A model generated the notes under the pieces. That model was not told where the DNA came from. It worked only from the letters and a program-made list of their open reading frames with translations, and did no database searches. From contig NZ_JAAALA010000013.1 in assembly GCF_009905535.1 (NCBI RefSeq), positions 1-64,000 of the forward strand: 64,000 nt of DNA, in the 5' to 3' direction. Made by a program: the position numbers and the translations under genes. This DNA is from Caulobacter sp. SLTY (GTDB lineage Bacteria > Pseudomonadota > Alphaproteobacteria > Caulobacterales > Caulobacteraceae). Positions 6,536 through 15,087 of the stretch are shown here, piece by piece (position 1 is the stretch's first letter; each line of letters begins with the position of its first letter).

Positions 6536-8332
6536 ATGATCGATCTGTCGCGCCGCTCCGCCCTCGCCCTGTCCGGCGCCGCCCTGGCCTTCGCCTCCGC
6601 GCCGCGCGTGCTCGCCCAGCCCAAGGTCGCGGCCGAATGGACGCCGGACCAGGCCCGCGAAATCCTCGACAAGACGCAGTCCCTGACACTGAGCCCCGAC
6701 CTCTCGCACCTGTCGCCAGGCGAGGCGGTGGCGGTCCGCTTGCTGGTGGAGGCCGGCGCCATCTTCCAGGAGGTCTATGAACTGCAGCGGCACCGCGATG
6801 CGCCGAAGGTCCGCGCCGCCCTGGCCAAGCGCACCGACGCTCATGGCAAGGACCTGGCCACCCTCTACCGCGTGTTCCAGGGTCCGGTCGCCACCACCCT
6901 GGACAACAAGCGCATCCCCTTCGTCGCGGTCGAGGACGCGCCGGCCGGCAAGAACGTCTACCCCTGGGATCTGACCAAGGCCGAGTTCGAGGCCTATGTC
7001 GCCGCCCATCCCGATGAGCAGGCCTCGCTGATGCACCTGCGCTCGGTCGTGCGCCGGGCCGACAAGGCTTCCCTCGAGCACGACATGAACCGGTTGCAGC
7101 AATACCCGGCGTTGAACACCCTGCACCCCGGCCTCTGGGACAGGCTGGCGGCGCTGGCCGACAAGCCGGACCGCAAGGTGCTCTACGCCCTGCCGTATTC
7201 GGTGGCCTTCGCCGACCAGATGGTCACTGCTCACGGCCTGCTCAACCAGGCCGCCGATGCGGTCGAGCCCAGCGACTGGGCCTTCGCCCGCTTCCTGCGC
7301 AACCGCTCCCGCGACTTGCTCAGCGATGACTATGAGTCGGGCGACGCCGCCTGGCTGAAGGGGCGGTTCAAGAACCTCAACGCCCAGATCGGCGCCTACG
7401 AGACCTATGACGACGAACTGCTGGGCGTGCGCGCCTTCTACAGTTTCAGCCTGCTGGCCACCCGCAACGAGGAAGGGGCGGCGCTGCGCAAGGCGATGAG
7501 CGGCATCCAGGCGCTGGAGGACAGCCTGCCCACGCCACACCACCGCAAGGTGGCTGAGGTGATTCCGGTCGGGGTCTACGACGTGATCGCCGACTTCGGC
7601 CAGTCGCGCGGGGCGAACACGGCCACCAACCTGCCCAACGAGGCCTACCTGACCGAGCGCTACGGCAACATCATCCTGCTGCGCGTCAACATCATGCGGA
7701 ACCCTGACCTGTTCAAAGGCAGCGGGGATACCTTCGGGGCCGCGATGGCCACGCCGTTCGCCGGCCACCTGACGTCGGACGCCAACTTCTACCGCACCCT
7801 GTGGCATGAGGTCGGCCACTACCTCGGCCCGGACCTGACCACCGACGGCCGGGAAATGGACATCGCCCTGGGCCCGGACGCCAGCCTGCTGGAGGAGATG
7901 AAGGCCGACCTGGTCTCGCTTTTCGTCGCGCAGGAGTTGGGCAGACGCGGCTACTACACACCCGAACAGCAACGGGCAGTCTACGCCAGCGGCATCCTGC
8001 GCACATTGCAGAACAACAGGCCGCGCCGCGAGCAGCCCTACAACATGATGCAGCTGATACAGTGGAACTGGTTCCTGGACCGGAAGGTGCTGACCTTCGA
8101 CGCGGCCACGGCCAAGATGTCGATCGACTACGGCCGCTACCACGACGCCGTCGCGGCCCTGTTGAAAGAGGTGCTGGCGCTCCAGGTCGGCGGCGACCGG
8201 ACGGTGGTCGAGGCCTTCATCGCCAAATGGGGAACCTGGGACGAGGCCCTGCACGGAGTCATCGCCACAGCTATCCGCGGTCAGCAACGCTACCGCTACC
8301 GCCTGTTCAATTACGCGGCGGTGGAGGCCTAG
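6536..8332 (+). CDS. Tat-exported M49-like zinc metallopeptidase
   Basis: This 598-residue protein begins MIDLSRRSALALSGAALAF with cleavage likely after VLAQ, a twin-arginine (SRRxxL) signal, so it should be exported folded. The catalytic core has WHEVGHYLGP (H424, E425, H428) and, about 25 residues on, LLEEMKADLVSLF (E453-E454). The spacing matches the two-part zinc site of dipeptidyl peptidase III-like (M49) enzymes, although classical M49 has HELLGH and this has the regular HExxH form. It should cleave or bind short peptides in the periplasm. The ATG at 6536 is chosen because the Tat signal starts there. A NUDIX-associated or non-peptidase role cannot be excluded. Confidence 0.75.
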   Translation: MIDLSRRSALALSGAALAFASAPRVLAQPKVAAEWTPDQAREILDKTQSLTLSPDLSHLSPGEAVAVRLLVEAGAIFQEVYELQRHRDAPKVRAALAKRTDAHGKDLATLYRVFQGPVATTLDNKRIPFVAVEDAPAGKNVYPWDLTKAEFEAYVAAHPDEQASLMHLRSVVRRADKASLEHDMNRLQQYPALNTLHPGLWDRLAALADKPDRKVLYALPYSVAFADQMVTAHGLLNQAADAVEPSDWAFARFLRNRSRDLLSDDYESGDAAWLKGRFKNLNAQIGAYETYDDELLGVRAFYSFSLLATRNEEGAALRKAMSGIQALEDSLPTPHHRKVAEVIPVGVYDVIADFGQSRGANTATNLPNEAYLTERYGNIILLRVNIMRNPDLFKGSGDTFGAAMATPFAGHLTSDANFYRTLWHEVGHYLGPDLTTDGREMDIALGPDASLLEEMKADLVSLFVAQELGRRGYYTPEQQRAVYASGILRTLQNNRPRREQPYNMMQLIQWNWFLDRKVLTFDAATAKMSIDYGRYHDAVAALLKEVLALQVGGDRTVVEAFIAKWGTWDEALHGVIATAIRGQQRYRYRLFNYAAVEA

Positions 8333-8333
8333 C

Positions 8334-8486
8334 AGGGGACTGGTTCGCCGCGCAGAGGCACAGCCAGTGAGCCCCCATCGGTTGGGGCGGCGTACCTGTC
8401 CCCGGTCAGCGCCGACCGGGGACAAGTACGCCGCTCCAGACGCCAATTATCGGTCGGATCAATCGTGCGCGGCGAACCAGTCCCCT
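8334..8486. repeat. Nested inverted-repeat element (MITE/REP-like)
   Basis: Two nested inverted repeats fill the gap between the M49-like peptidase and the nitroreductase. The outer arms are perfect over 21 bp: 8334-8354 and 8466-8486. The inner arms match at 20 of 21 positions (8387-8407 and 8414-8434) around a 6-base loop, and carry the core CTGTCCCCGGTC/GACCGGGGACAAG. The whole 153-bp unit could fold into a long stem. It has no coding capacity I trust. This architecture suits a small non-autonomous mobile element or a REP-type palindrome. No second copy was noticed in the window. Confidence 0.8.
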
Positions 8487-8534
8487 CGACTTCCGCTGCG
8501 TGACCTCTCCAGTCTGCGCGCAAGGGAGAAAACC

Positions 8535-9212
8535 ATGAACTACGACGAGGTCGTCCTGGGGCGGCGGAGCATCCGGGGCTACAAGCGCGAGCCGGTGCCG
8601 AAGGAGACGATCCGCGAGGTCCTGCGGCTGGCCATGCGGGCGCCCTCGTCGCTGAACAGCCAGCCCTGGAACTTCCATGTGGTGGCGGGCGAGGTGCTGG
8701 ACCGCATCCGGGCCGGCAACACCGAGCGCAATCTGGCCGGCGTGCCGCACAGTCGCGAGTTCCGCAGCGGCGGCGAGTTCACCGGCGTCCACCGCGAACG
8801 GCAGATCGGCGTGGCCAAGCAGTTGTTCGCCGCCATGGGCATCGCCCGCGAGGACAAGGAGGCGCGCATGGACTGGGTGCTGCGCGGCTTTCGGCAGTTC
8901 GACGCGCCGGCGGCGATCATCGTGACCTATGACCGCGCGCTGCATGGCGGGGACATCGCGCCGTTTGACTGCGGCGCGGTCGCGACCGGGATCGTCAACG
9001 CCGCCTGGTCCAAGGGCCTGGGCTGCGTGATCAACAGCCAGGGGATCATGCAGTCGCCGGTGGTGCGCGCGGAGGCCGGCATCCCGGACGATCAGGTGAT
9101 CATGATCTGCATTGCCATCGGTTACCCGGACGACAGCTTCCCGGCCAACGCCGTGGTGTCTGAACGCAAGTCGGTGGACGAGGCGGCGGTGTTCCTCGGC
9201 TTCGACGACTAG
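8535..9212 (+). CDS. Nitroreductase family FMN oxidoreductase
   Basis: This 225-residue protein has nitroreductase-family motifs: RRSIRGYKREPVP near the N-terminus (FMN phosphate contact), APSSLNSQPWNFHVV, and the late GLGCVINSQGIMQSPVVR with IAIGYPDDSFPAN. Such enzymes use NAD(P)H and FMN to reduce nitro compounds, quinones or enones in the cytoplasm. AGGGAG lies seven bases before the ATG at 8535. The preceding 200 bp hold a palindromic repeat element rather than an ordinary promoter region, so the element may influence its transcription. The 3' end overlaps the convergent lipoprotein gene by four bases. Confidence 0.9.
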   Translation: MNYDEVVLGRRSIRGYKREPVPKETIREVLRLAMRAPSSLNSQPWNFHVVAGEVLDRIRAGNTERNLAGVPHSREFRSGGEFTGVHRERQIGVAKQLFAAMGIAREDKEARMDWVLRGFRQFDAPAAIIVTYDRALHGGDIAPFDCGAVATGIVNAAWSKGLGCVINSQGIMQSPVVRAEAGIPDDQVIMICIAIGYPDDSFPANAVVSERKSVDEAAVFLGFDD

Positions 9213-9706
9213 GGACCGCAGGTCCAGCTGCCCGGCAGGGTGACGCTCTGCCCGCCGGAGGGTGCGTAGGTCAGGGTGGCGGGGCTTGGCGGAGATTCTC
9301 CGCCGCCGGTAGCGGGGCCGGTCACCGCGATGGTCACCGTCGCGCCGGCGCCGGTGAAGCTGGCGCCCTTCAACATGCCGTCGAACCCGCCGGGCGCAGT
9401 CAGACGCTGGACCACGCCGCCGGCCTTGATCAGGCCCTGAGCCGGTTCGGTCGACGAGACCAAGCCCTTGGCCAGCAGCATCGTGCCCGCCTCGGTCGCG
9501 AAGCCACAGGCCAGCTCGCCATCGACCGGGTTTGCCGCGATGTCCGCTTCGGTGAGGGCGGAGAGCGCGAGGGCAGGTTCGGGCATCGGGGCAGGCGGCG
9601 CCGCAACAGGTGGCTCGGCGGACGGCGGGGCCGCCGCGGGCTGGCCGCAAGCCGCCAGCGCCAGGGCGGCGGCTAGAGGGATCAGGACGGATCGCGACAG
9701 GGCCAT
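9209..9706 (-). CDS. Lipoprotein of unknown function
   Basis: This 165-residue protein starts with a lipoprotein signal: MALSRSVLIPLAAALALAAC, lipobox LAAC with the acylated Cys at 20. A Pro/Ala-rich linker follows (to about residue 45), then a folded domain of about 115 residues with ELACGFATEAGTMLLAKG at its start and a final SWTCGP, whose cysteines may pair. It would be anchored in the outer or inner membrane facing the periplasm. I do not recognise the domain. It is convergent with the nitroreductase gene and is separated from the upstream pepP-like gene by about 48 bp. Confidence 0.75.
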   Translation of the reverse strand: MALSRSVLIPLAAALALAACGQPAAAPPSAEPPVAAPPAPMPEPALALSALTEADIAANPVDGELACGFATEAGTMLLAKGLVSSTEPAQGLIKAGGVVQRLTAPGGFDGMLKGASFTGAGATVTIAVTGPATGGGESPPSPATLTYAPSGGQSVTLPGSWTCGP

Positions 9707-9754
9707 GGGTTTCTCCGATGCCCGGAGAGTACGCCTGCGCGGGGCGCCAGTTCC

Positions 9755-11563
9755 CTATAGCGGCGCGCAGGCTTCCTTCAGCCACTCGCCGGCCGGGCCG
9801 TCGACCAGCGGGCCGATCTCCTTCAGGACCCGGGCGTGGTAGGCGTTGAACTGCGTGCGCTCGACGTCGGTCAGCATGTCGAGAACCACCAGCCGCTTGT
9901 CGATCGGCGCCAGGGTGAGGGCCTCGAACCGGTGCATGGGGCGTTCGCCGCCGGGGATGGGCTCGGCCGGCATGACCACTTCCAGGTTCTCGATGCGGAT
10001 GCCGTATTCGCCGTCCTTGTAGTAGCCCGGCTCGTTGGAGACGATCATCCCGGCCTGCAGGGCGACGGTGTTGGGCGCCTTGGCGATCCTGTGCGGGCCT
10101 TCATGGACGCCGAGATAGACACCGACGCCGTGGCCGGTGCCGTGGTCGTAGTCGAGGCCCTCGGACCACAGGGCGGCGCGGGCGAAGGCGTCGATCTGGC
10201 TGCCGGTGGTGCCGGCCGGGAAGCGCAGGCGGGCGAGGGCCAGGTGGCCCTTGAGCACCAGGGTGTTGCGCCGCTTCATCTCCTCGGTCGGCTCGCCGAT
10301 GGCCATGGTGCGGGTCACGTCGGTGGTGCCGTCTAGGTACTGGCCGCCGCTGTCGACCAGCAGCAGGGAGCCTAGCGCGGCGCGCTCGTTGGATCGTTCG
10401 GTCGGGCGATAGTGGGGCAGGGCGCCGTGGCCGTTGGCGGCGCCGATGGTGTCGAACGACAGGTCGCGCAGCATGCCGGTGGCCTCGCGGAAGCTCTCCA
10501 GCTTGGCCACCGCCTCCTTCTCGTCCGGCGGGTTGATCTGGCCCTCGGTGGCGATCCAGTGGAGGAAGCGGGTCAAGGCCGCCCCGTCGCGGCGGTGCGC
10601 CTCGCGCGTGCCGGCGATCTCCACCGCGTTCTTGCAGGCGCGGGGCAGGGTGGTCGGGTCCATGCCCCGGATCACCGTGGCGCCGGCGGCGGTCAGGGTG
10701 TCGAAATACCAGGCAGAGGACTGGCCGGGATCGACCAGCACCTTGGCGCCCTTCAGATCGGCCAGGGCGGGGCCGAGGTCCTCGGGGTTCTCCAGCGACA
10801 CCTGGTTGCCGAGCCAGGCCGGCAGTTCGGCGGTCACCTTGTCCGGATCGAGGAACAGCCGCGCCGTCCCATCCGCCCGCACCACGGCCTGGCTGAGCGG
10901 CAGGGGGGTGCGGATGACGTCGCCGCCGCGCACATTGAACAGCCAGGCGATCGAGGCCGGGGCGGTCAGCACGGCGGCGTCGGCGCCTTGTTTCTTCAGC
11001 GCCTCGCCGATGCGGGCGCGCTTGGCGGCGCTGTCCTCGCCGGCGTAGTCGAGCGGTTGGGGCACGACCTGGGCCTTCGGCTGGGCCGGGCGATTATCGC
11101 CCCAGGCCGTGTCGAGCGGGTTGGGGGCCACGGCCTTCAGCGTCGCGCCGGCCTTGTCGGCGGCCTTCTTCAGGCCCGCGAGGGCGTCGGGGCTGTGCAG
11201 CCGCGGGTCGTAGCCGATCACCGCCCCGGCCTGCAGCTCGACATAGGCGGGCACCCCGCCGTCGACCAGATCGCGGATCTCGAACAGTTTCTCGTCGACC
11301 TGCTCGCGGACCTGCAGGGTGTAGCGGCCATCGACGAAGACGGCCGCCTTGTCCTTCATGATCACCGCCGCCCCGGCCGAGCCGGTAAAGCCAGTGGCCC
11401 AGGCCAGCCGGTCGTTGGCGGCGGGCAGGTATTCGTTCTGGTGCTCGTCCTCATGCGGCACCAGCAGGCCGTCGAGCCCCTGCTCGGCCATGGCGGCGCG
11501 GATCAGCGGGACGTGCCGCGAGCCGAAGGAGGGGTCGGTGGATTCATCGAAGGTCTGGCGCAT
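9755..11563 (-). CDS. Aminopeptidase P family Xaa-Pro aminopeptidase (M24B)
   Basis: This 602-residue cytoplasmic protein has two creatinase-type N-terminal domains (about 15-150 and 165-320), the M24 pita-bread domain (about 325-540) and a C-terminal M24 tail. The dinuclear metal ligands are visible: D404 and D415 in LLVDSGGQYLDGTTDVTR, H478 in GTGHGVGVYLG, E511 in SNEPGYY, and E525 in IRIENLEVV. It should remove N-terminal residues from peptides with proline in second position. The length fits the long eukaryote-like aminopeptidase P subfamily that is common in alphaproteobacteria. Confidence 0.92.
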   Translation of the reverse strand: MRQTFDESTDPSFGSRHVPLIRAAMAEQGLDGLLVPHEDEHQNEYLPAANDRLAWATGFTGSAGAAVIMKDKAAVFVDGRYTLQVREQVDEKLFEIRDLVDGGVPAYVELQAGAVIGYDPRLHSPDALAGLKKAADKAGATLKAVAPNPLDTAWGDNRPAQPKAQVVPQPLDYAGEDSAAKRARIGEALKKQGADAAVLTAPASIAWLFNVRGGDVIRTPLPLSQAVVRADGTARLFLDPDKVTAELPAWLGNQVSLENPEDLGPALADLKGAKVLVDPGQSSAWYFDTLTAAGATVIRGMDPTTLPRACKNAVEIAGTREAHRRDGAALTRFLHWIATEGQINPPDEKEAVAKLESFREATGMLRDLSFDTIGAANGHGALPHYRPTERSNERAALGSLLLVDSGGQYLDGTTDVTRTMAIGEPTEEMKRRNTLVLKGHLALARLRFPAGTTGSQIDAFARAALWSEGLDYDHGTGHGVGVYLGVHEGPHRIAKAPNTVALQAGMIVSNEPGYYKDGEYGIRIENLEVVMPAEPIPGGERPMHRFEALTLAPIDKRLVVLDMLTDVERTQFNAYHARVLKEIGPLVDGPAGEWLKEACAPL

Positions 11564-11696
11564 GGATGAGATTTAGGCCCCTGGTGGAGCGGGTGCAAAC
11601 ACTTGGGGCGTGGGTGACGCCGCGCCTACGCGAAATCCCGATCTGGCAAGCGCCGCCCGCGTCTGGAACAACAGGCGGAAACACAGGGAGAGAAAA

Positions 11697-12470
11697 ATGG
11701 GCGATCTGACAGGGCGCGTGGCGCTGGTGACCGGGGCGGGGCGAGGGATCGGCGCGGCTTGCGCGCGAGCGCTGGCGGAGGCGGGCGCTCAGGTGATCTG
11801 CTCGGACCTGTCCGCGCCCGACGATCTGGCCGCGGAACTCGGCGGCCTGGCGATGGCCCAGGACGTCACCGATGAAGCCGGCTGGACGGCGGCCATGGAC
11901 TTCGCGCGGCGGGAGGCCGGCGGGCTCGATATCCTCGTGAACAACGCCGGCCTGTTCCTGATGAAGCCGCTGACCGAAACTACGCTGGAGGACTGGCGGC
12001 GGATTCATTCGGTCAATGTCGAGGGGGTGTTCCTGGGTTGCCGGGCGGCGATCCCGCTGCTGGCCGAGCGGGCCGGGCGGTGGGACGGCGGGACCGCCAT
12101 CGTCAACCTGTCGTCGATGGCCGGGCTGGTCGGGTCGGCTGGCGCGGTCTGCTACAATGCCTCCAAGGGCGCGGTGCGGTTGCTGACCAAGGGGCTGGCG
12201 ATGGAGCTGGCGGCGGCCGGGGTGCGGGTCAATTCGGTGCATCCCGGGGTGATCGAGACATCCATGGGCGATGAAGTCATCGCCGCCTTCTCCGGCGCGA
12301 CGGGCCTGGGCGACAACGAGGCGCGGACCCAGCTGGCCGCCCGCCACCCGCTCGGCCGGATGGGCCAGCCGGGGAATGTGGCCGACGCGGTGGTCTTCCT
12401 GGCCTCCAGCCGCTCGGCCTTCGTCACCGGATCGGAACTGGTCGTCGATGGTGGCTTCACCGCCAACTGA
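11697..12470 (+). CDS. SDR family oxidoreductase
   Basis: This 257-residue classical short-chain dehydrogenase has the cofactor loop TGAGRGIG near residue 12, the NNAG motif, and the catalytic Y153-N-A-S-K157. It ends SELVVDGGFTAN, the usual C-terminal strand. No long arginine-rich NADP signature follows the glycine loop and an Asp sits at CSDLS, which points to NAD(H). Substrates could be a 3-hydroxyacyl or alicyclic alcohol, in keeping with the acyl-CoA genes nearby, but this is inference. ATG 11697 follows a GGGAG site; a longer in-frame start at 11610 is unlikely. Confidence 0.92.
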   Translation: MGDLTGRVALVTGAGRGIGAACARALAEAGAQVICSDLSAPDDLAAELGGLAMAQDVTDEAGWTAAMDFARREAGGLDILVNNAGLFLMKPLTETTLEDWRRIHSVNVEGVFLGCRAAIPLLAERAGRWDGGTAIVNLSSMAGLVGSAGAVCYNASKGAVRLLTKGLAMELAAAGVRVNSVHPGVIETSMGDEVIAAFSGATGLGDNEARTQLAARHPLGRMGQPGNVADAVVFLASSRSAFVTGSELVVDGGFTAN

Positions 12471-12483
12471 ATGCTGTTTAGGT

Positions 12484-12506
12484 TCTCCCCAACAAAGAAG
12501 GGGAGA
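12484..12506 (+). promoter_or_regulatory. 5' hairpin that can mask the ribosome binding site
   Basis: TCTCCCC (12484-12490) pairs perfectly with GGGGAGA (12500-12506) across a nine-base AACAAAGAA loop. The right arm is part of the GGGGAGAGGG Shine-Dalgarno region for the ATG at 12513. Folding would hide the ribosome site; there is no T-tract, so it is not a simple terminator. Confidence 0.45.
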
Positions 12507-12512
12507 GGGACA

Positions 12513-13652
12513 ATGGCTGACGGTTCGGTTCAAGGTTTGACGCACGACAAGTTCGAGGCCGTGCGCGGGGTATTCGAGGGCAACCTGGCCAGTGGCGAGG
12601 ACCTGGGCGCGTCGTTCTGCGCGACGGTGGGCGGGGAGACGGTGGTCGACCTGTGGGGCGGCTGGGCCGATCCGGCCAAGACGCGGGCCTGGGAAAAGGA
12701 CACGATCGTCAACGTCTATTCGACGACCAAGACGATGACCGCCCTGACCGCCCTGCTGGTCGCCGACCGGGGCGAGCTCGATTTCGACGCGCCGGTGGCC
12801 AAGTATTGGCCGGAGTTCGCCGCCAACGGCAAGGCGGACGTCAAGGTCAGCCACCTGATGGCCCATTCCGCGGGGCTGTCGGGCTGGCGCGAACCGGTCA
12901 CCCTGACCGACATCTACGACTGGGAGAAGGCCACCAGCCTGCTGGCCGCCCAGGCGCCGTTCTGGGAGCCGGGCACGGCCAGCGGCTACCATGCTCTGAG
13001 CCAGGGGTACCTGGTCGGGGAAGTGGTGCGCCGGGTGACGGGCAAGAGCCTGGGCACGGTGTTCCGCGAGGAGATCGCTGAGCCCCTGGGCGCCGACTTC
13101 CACATCGGCCTGCCCGCCAGCGAGGATGGTAGGGTGGCCGAGCTCGTGCCGCCGCCGCCGGGCGGGGCGCTGGGCGAGGGGACGACCAGCGAGCTGGTCC
13201 GCAACATGTCGACCAACCCGCCGATCGACGTGACGGCCACCAAGACGCGCGGCTGGCGCGGCGCCGAGATCCCGGCGGCCGGCGGCACGGGCAACGCCCG
13301 GTCGGTGGCCCTGGTGCAGTCGCTGATGTCCAACGGCGGCGCCGTCGGGGGCAAGCAGATCCTCTCGGAAGCCGGCGTGCGCCGGGCGCTGGAGCCGCAG
13401 ATCCAGGGCGTCGACCTGATCCTCGGCATGGAGGTGAAGTTCGGCCTCGGCTACGGCCTCAACGGCGGGTCGGTGCCGTTGCCCAACGACGAGACCTGCT
13501 TCTGGGGCGGCTATGGCGGCAGCCTGGTGATCAACGACATGCAGGCCCGCACCACCTTCGCCTACGCCATGAACCGGATGGCCGGGACGACCACGGGCGA
13601 CATGCGGGCGTTCGGTCTGTGCATGGCCATGTGGGGCGCGCTGGGGGGCTGA
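12513..13652 (+). CDS. Serine hydrolase, class C beta-lactamase/EstB-like esterase family
   Basis: This 379-residue protein has the class C beta-lactamase fold signature: NVYSTTKTMTALTA (S70-T-T-K73, the SxxK nucleophile motif) and a GYHALSQGYLVGEV stretch in the position of the YxN tyrosine. No export signal is present, so it is cytoplasmic and more probably an esterase (EstB-like) than an antibiotic beta-lactamase. These enzymes often appear in lipid or polyester degradation clusters, matching the SDR upstream, only 43 bp away. The start at 12513 is fixed by GGGAGAGGGA. Confidence 0.88.
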   Translation: MADGSVQGLTHDKFEAVRGVFEGNLASGEDLGASFCATVGGETVVDLWGGWADPAKTRAWEKDTIVNVYSTTKTMTALTALLVADRGELDFDAPVAKYWPEFAANGKADVKVSHLMAHSAGLSGWREPVTLTDIYDWEKATSLLAAQAPFWEPGTASGYHALSQGYLVGEVVRRVTGKSLGTVFREEIAEPLGADFHIGLPASEDGRVAELVPPPPGGALGEGTTSELVRNMSTNPPIDVTATKTRGWRGAEIPAAGGTGNARSVALVQSLMSNGGAVGGKQILSEAGVRRALEPQIQGVDLILGMEVKFGLGYGLNGGSVPLPNDETCFWGGYGGSLVINDMQARTTFAYAMNRMAGTTTGDMRAFGLCMAMWGALGG

Positions 13653-13688
13653 TCCTCTAATGACGGGTGTTCCGGGCGCGGGAGCGGC

Positions 13689-13719
13689 TTGACGAATCGC
13701 ATAAGTATCGACTTATGTA
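13689..13719 (+). promoter_or_regulatory. Promoter and ArsR-type operator
   Basis: TTGACG at 13689-13694 resembles a -35 box. A perfect inverted repeat, CATAAGT (13700-13706) and ACTTATG (13711-13717) with a 4-base spacer, covers the spacer and the TTATGT -10 candidate at 13714-13719. Transcription would begin at about the ATG at 13725, giving a leaderless message. Operators of this size in this position are typical of ArsR autoregulation. Confidence 0.55.
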
Positions 13720-13724
13720 TCGGC

Positions 13725-14039
13725 ATGCCTGAGCCCGACATCTTCCGCGCTCTTGCCGACCCGACCCGCCGGGCGGTGTTCGAGCGGCTGAGCGCGGCGG
13801 AGATGACCGTCTCCGACCTGACCCGCGGCTTCGACGTCTCCCAGCCGGCCATCTCCCAGCACCTTGCGGTGCTCAAGGGGGCCGGGATGGTGGCCGAGCG
13901 GCGGGAGGGTCGGCAGGCCTGGTACCGGGCGGCGCCGGACGCGCTGAGCGGGCTTGAGGCCTGGGTGGCGCGCTACCGCACCTTCTGGCCCGAGCGGGTC
14001 GAGGCGCTCAAAACCGTGCTCAAGGAGATGGACGAATGA
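13725..14039 (+). CDS. ArsR family winged-helix transcriptional regulator
   Basis: This 104-residue repressor starts MPEPDIFRALADPTRRAVFERL, the conserved ArsR N-terminus, followed by the recognition region FDVSQPAISQHLAVLKGAGMV and the wing ERREGRQAWYRAAP. The metal-binding cysteines of true arsenic sensors are absent; it belongs to the subgroup paired with AHSA1/SRPBCC proteins. An in-frame TTG at 13689 is part of the -35 box and is not the start. It overlaps the SRPBCC gene by four bases (ATGA), so the two are coupled. Autoregulation through the palindrome just upstream is likely. Confidence 0.9.
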   Translation: MPEPDIFRALADPTRRAVFERLSAAEMTVSDLTRGFDVSQPAISQHLAVLKGAGMVAERREGRQAWYRAAPDALSGLEAWVARYRTFWPERVEALKTVLKEMDE

Positions 14040-14419
14040 GGGACATCGACCTTTGCTTCGAGCTGGAGGACAGCGCCGACAAGGTCTGGCGGGCGCTGAC
14101 CACGCCGGCGCTGCTGGCCCGCTGGCTGGGGCCGAACGACTTCGTGGCGCGGGTCGGAGCCCGGTTCACCGTCGGCGGGGCGGCCAATGACAATGTCGAT
14201 TGCGAGGTGCTGGCGCTGGAGGCCGGGCGGCTGCTGCGGCTGGGCTGGCGCGAGGGTGAGTTCGACAGCGTGGTCACCTTCGCCCTGGAGCCCGGCCTTG
14301 AGGGCGGGGTGCGGCTGCGGCTGACCCACGATGGCTTTGTCACCCACGGCGGCCTGCCGGCGCCGCTGGTCATGGACCCGATAGGGACCGGCGGCTGGAG
14401 AATGTCATGGGCGGCCTGA
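14036..14419 (+). CDS. SRPBCC (AHSA1-like) ligand-binding protein
   Basis: This 127-residue protein is an AHSA1/START-type domain: [30 protein letters not shown] at the start, a central [20 protein letters not shown], and a late [11 protein letters not shown] strand. The fold makes a hydrophobic pocket for a small ligand. ArsR-SRPBCC pairs are common, and the SRPBCC protein may bind the effector or support the regulator; this is known as a gene pairing but not well understood. The 3' end overlaps the clpP-type gene by 13 bases, an unusual three-gene overlap. Confidence 0.85.
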   Translation: MRDIDLCFELEDSADKVWRALTTPALLARWLGPNDFVARVGARFTVGGAANDNVDCEVLALEAGRLLRLGWREGEFDSVVTFALEPGLEGGVRLRLTHDGFVTHGGLPAPLVMDPIGTGGWRMSWAA

Positions 14420-15021
14420 TGAACCTGGTGCCGATGGTGGTGGAGTCCACCAGCCGGGGCGAACGCAGCTTCGACATCTTCTCGCGGCTGCTGCGGGAGC
14501 GGATCATCTTCGTCAACGGTCCGGTCGAGGACGGCATGGCCAGCCTGATCTGCGCCCAGCTGCTGTTCCTGGAGGCCGAGAATCCCAAGAAGGAGATCGG
14601 CCTCTACATCAACAGCCCTGGCGGCGTGGTGACCGCCGGCCTCGCGATCTATGACACCATGCAGTACATCAAGGCCCCGGTGGCCACCCTGTGCATGGGC
14701 TTCGCCGCCTCCATGGGCTCGCTGCTGCTGATGGCCGGCGAGCCCGGCCAGCGCGTCTGCATGCCCAACGCCCGCATCGTGCTGCACCAGCCCAGCGGCG
14801 GCTTCTCCGGCCAGGCGTCGGACGTGGCGCGCCACGCCGAGGACATCATCAAGATGCGCCAGAGGATCTATGAGCTCTACGCCAAGCACTGCGGCCGGAC
14901 GATGGAGGAGGTGGCGGTGGCGCTGGACCGTGACAACTTCCTGGATGCGCAGGAGGCGAAGGCCTGGGGTCTGGTCGACCACGTCTATTCCAGCCGGGAG
15001 GAGGCTGAAGCGGAGGCCTGA
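14407..15021 (+). CDS. clpP: ClpP-family serine protease, second paralogue
   Basis: This 204-residue ClpP homologue keeps the catalytic residues: S102 in [12 protein letters not shown]127 in [18 protein letters not shown], and the Asp in [18 protein letters not shown]. It should form tetradecameric barrels with a Clp ATPase. No clpX, tig or lon lies beside it, so this is probably an accessory ClpP rather than the housekeeping copy. Start 14407 has GGAGA upstream; a second ATG at 14419 overlaps the previous stop as TGATG and is also plausible. Cotranscription with ArsR and SRPBCC suggests the protease is part of that regulator's response. Confidence 0.92.
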   Translation: MGGLMNLVPMVVESTSRGERSFDIFSRLLRERIIFVNGPVEDGMASLICAQLLFLEAENPKKEIGLYINSPGGVVTAGLAIYDTMQYIKAPVATLCMGFAASMGSLLLMAGEPGQRVCMPNARIVLHQPSGGFSGQASDVARHAEDIIKMRQRIYELYAKHCGRTMEEVAVALDRDNFLDAQEAKAWGLVDHVYSSREEAEAEA

Positions 15022-15087
15022 CGCAACGTCATACTTTCCGCGCACGTCAACGGAGCGCATGATCCGCCCAACGAAAGGGAGCGAGAC

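Noticed and set aside
5489..8446. A 985-codon minus-strand frame across the SEDS-like, M49-like and repeat regions
   Set aside because: It lies antisense to, or in another frame of, recognised genes and is low-complexity Arg/Gly/Ala sequence.
13689..13724. A longer ArsR protein starting at the TTG at 13689
   Set aside because: That TTG is the first part of a TTGACG -35 box, and the conserved ArsR N-terminus begins at 13725.
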